64,000 nt of DNA from Gordonia sp. KTR9 (lineage in GTDB: Bacteria; Actinomycetota; Actinomycetes; Mycobacteriales; Mycobacteriaceae). The stretch spans positions 124,001 to 188,000 of the forward strand of contig NC_018581.1 of assembly GCF_000143885.2 (NCBI RefSeq), in the 5' to 3' direction. Of the stretch, positions 62,989 to 64,000 are shown one piece after another. Below the pieces are notes generated by a model that did no database searches, had not been told where the DNA came from, and worked only from the letters and a program-made list of their open reading frames with translations. The translations under genes were made by a program, and so were the position numbers. Every line of letters starts with the position of its first letter. Within the stretch, counting starts at the first letter, position 1.

Positions 62989-63458
62989 GTGACAGAGTCG
63001 CCGAACGGCAACCCAACCGTCGCCGACGCGGTCATGAGCAAGTGCTTGCCGTGGGTGGAGCTGGTCAACGCGCTGTGTTCGAGCACGCACCCGGCCCGGC
63101 GCCCGGCGTGCGGCCGACCGGGCGGGAAGTGTGTCGGCGCGCCAACCAGACCAGCCCAGGGCGGTTGAAAGAACCGATGCTCAGCTCATTGCGGACAGGC
63201 CGGGCGACCGAACCGGGCTTCACCATCATCGCGGCAATCGCCGACGGATTCGGTGTGGACATCGCGTTCTTCACCCGAGAGTTCCACCACCAACATCGCG
63301 ATCAGTCGATGGCGCAGCGAGTACGGGCGGCCAACGCCGCATGGCCCCACCTGTATCGGCTGGCCGCCGACATCCACCGACTTCCCGAGCATCACCGTCA
63401 CAGCATCCTGACCCTCATCAACATCCTCGCCACCCGAGACGCAGGAGAAGGCCGATAG
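62989..63458 (+). pseudogene. EspR-like XRE regulator, frameshifted
   Basis: GTG 62989 has AGAGGGG 8 bases upstream and opens MTESPNGNPTVADAV, then PWVELVNALCSSTHPARRPACGRP in one frame. The family text resumes in another frame as TGREVCRRANQTSPGRLKEP, MLSSLRTGRATEPGFTIIAAIADGFGVDIAFF and a helical C terminus to the stop at 63458. A shift of one base near 63105-63125, in a GC-rich run (CGACCGGGCGGG), joins them into a normal 150-residue EspR-type protein. It could be a decayed gene, a sequencing error or a programmed shift. It is divergent from the metallopeptidase. Confidence 0.7.
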
Positions 63459-64000
63459 CCAGATAAGTAATCGGCACCTGAAAACAACTGCGGCAGATAC
63501 GATTCCGAGAGAAATCGACATAGTTGTTCGTCACGTGACGTAACCGGTGCCGCTCGGCTGGCTGTCGTAGGCGCGCCGCGCGCACCGGAACATCCGCCCG
63601 CCGGACCGCGGACGAGGATGGCGCCCGAGTCGTCCTCCCCGGCGGTCGGGCGCCATCCTCACCCACCCATATCGCATCTGGCACGCGCACTATTACGAAT
63701 CGCTAAGCATCGCGTGCCGTCGCCACTCTTCTCAATCCAGCGTGGCCCCGCGAGACACGGCCGTTAAGAGCCCTGGCCGCGCTCGCCGACCAGCTCGATG
63801 CAGACCTCGGAGCGGCTGACGCCGCACAGAACCAGCCTCTCTGGCCACGATGCGGTGAAAGAAGTTCTGTCACACGTCTTTTCATTGAGACACGCCGGGG
63901 GAGCGACCCCTCAACCCACGCTGCGCTCTACGGGGTTGACCGGCCACCCTCACCGTGTCCCCAAGGGTGGACGCGACACCGGGTCGCGCAATCGGAAGGA
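63459..64000. other. Right-end region without a confident gene
   Basis: 542 bases. After a strong hairpin (63614-63660) a plus-strand frame stays open from about 63703 to the window edge (VATLLNPAWPRETRPLRALA, then ALADQLDADLGAADAAQNQP) but shows no usable start codon. It may be a remnant or the inside of a gene whose start is lost. A 60-codon minus-strand frame (63703-63885) is its shadow. Confidence 0.35.
63614..63660. terminator. Strong hairpin near right end
   Basis: GAGGATGGCGCCCGA (63614-63628) pairs perfectly with TCGGGCGCCATCCTC (63646-63660) around a 17-base loop. It lies 155 bases after the frameshifted regulator and could end transcription on either strand. Confidence 0.6.

Noticed and set aside
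62493..63086. A minus-strand frame that might extend the metallopeptidase upstream through a TGTGTGTG slip site near 62900
   Set aside because: Its upstream part is the exact antisense of the frameshifted XRE gene and carries no signal peptide, so the apparent extension is best explained as a shadow.
1..64000. tRNA, rRNA or tmRNA genes
   Set aside because: No cloverleaf with a GGTTCGA-type T-arm or rRNA-like stretch was seen by eye; a covariance search was not possible here.

Overview
The window is high-GC actinobacterial chromosome. The mix of mycolic-type genes (lysyl-tRNA synthetase fused to a phosphatidylglycerol lysyltransferase, gabD2, a secreted cutinase, a LytR-CpsA-Psr protein, EspR-like regulators, IdeR-type iron boxes), many leaderless starts behind TANNNT boxes, and intergenic palindromic repeats built on CTCCCTGAGG point to the Mycobacteriales, most probably Gordonia. 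The genus is inferred from protein and repeat character, not from a marker gene.

Layout. 1-12.7 kb: end of a membrane protein, carotenoid oxygenase, HSL-type esterase, glutamate synthase gltB-gltD, cutinase, DedA protein, SRPBCC protein, a 54-aa small ORF, a repeat cluster with three exact 36-bp tandem units, and an S4 RNA-binding protein. 12.8-23.4 kb: lysX, a SigK-like ECF sigma factor without a visible anti-sigma gene, an alpha/beta hydrolase, an RraA-like protein, gabD2, a secreted sugar/sorbosone dehydrogenase, a Tat-exported cyclase-like hydrolase and an epoxide hydrolase. 23.3-28 kb: two Lys/Ala-rich proteins, a RecB/RNase H nuclease of the TM0106 type and an Asp-Thr-rich cell-surface protein. 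28.1-30.6 kb: a three-gene module of EspR-like XRE regulator, ImmA/IrrE zincin and MAB_1171c-type seven-helix membrane protein. 30.6-36 kb: SDR, GDT1-type cation exporter, an unknown protein and an energy-coupling-factor transporter whose S-like domain and both ATPases are one polypeptide, followed by its T subunit.

36-48 kb: two insertion sequences, an IS110-like and an IS1380-like element, each lying inside a copy of the same dispersed palindromic repeat. Between them are sodA, msrA, a HTH_42 (AlkZ-like) protein, a VOC protein, an S49 peptidase, a gene-free tract with three DnaA-box-like sites, and rhodanese, DUF4328, GDPD and DUF5926 genes. 48-56.4 kb: ferritin and a DUF2470 protein, both with IdeR-like iron boxes, an LCP protein, an APC permease, an MpaB-type oxygenase, a CPBP protein, pheA and a histidine phosphatase.

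56.6-64 kb: accessory character. A LysR gene precedes the mesX-mesD pair (oxygen-dependent, folate-independent methionine synthesis). Then come a SUKH (SMI1/KNR4) immunity-like protein, small orphan and decayed ORFs, a translationally coupled HEFGH metallopeptidase-lipoprotein pair, and a divergent frameshifted EspR-like regulator.

The best candidates for poorly described biology are the XRE/zincin/membrane module (28.1-30.6 kb), the metallopeptidase/lipoprotein/XRE locus (61.6-63.5 kb), and the structured non-coding end of the IS110 element inside a palindromic repeat.
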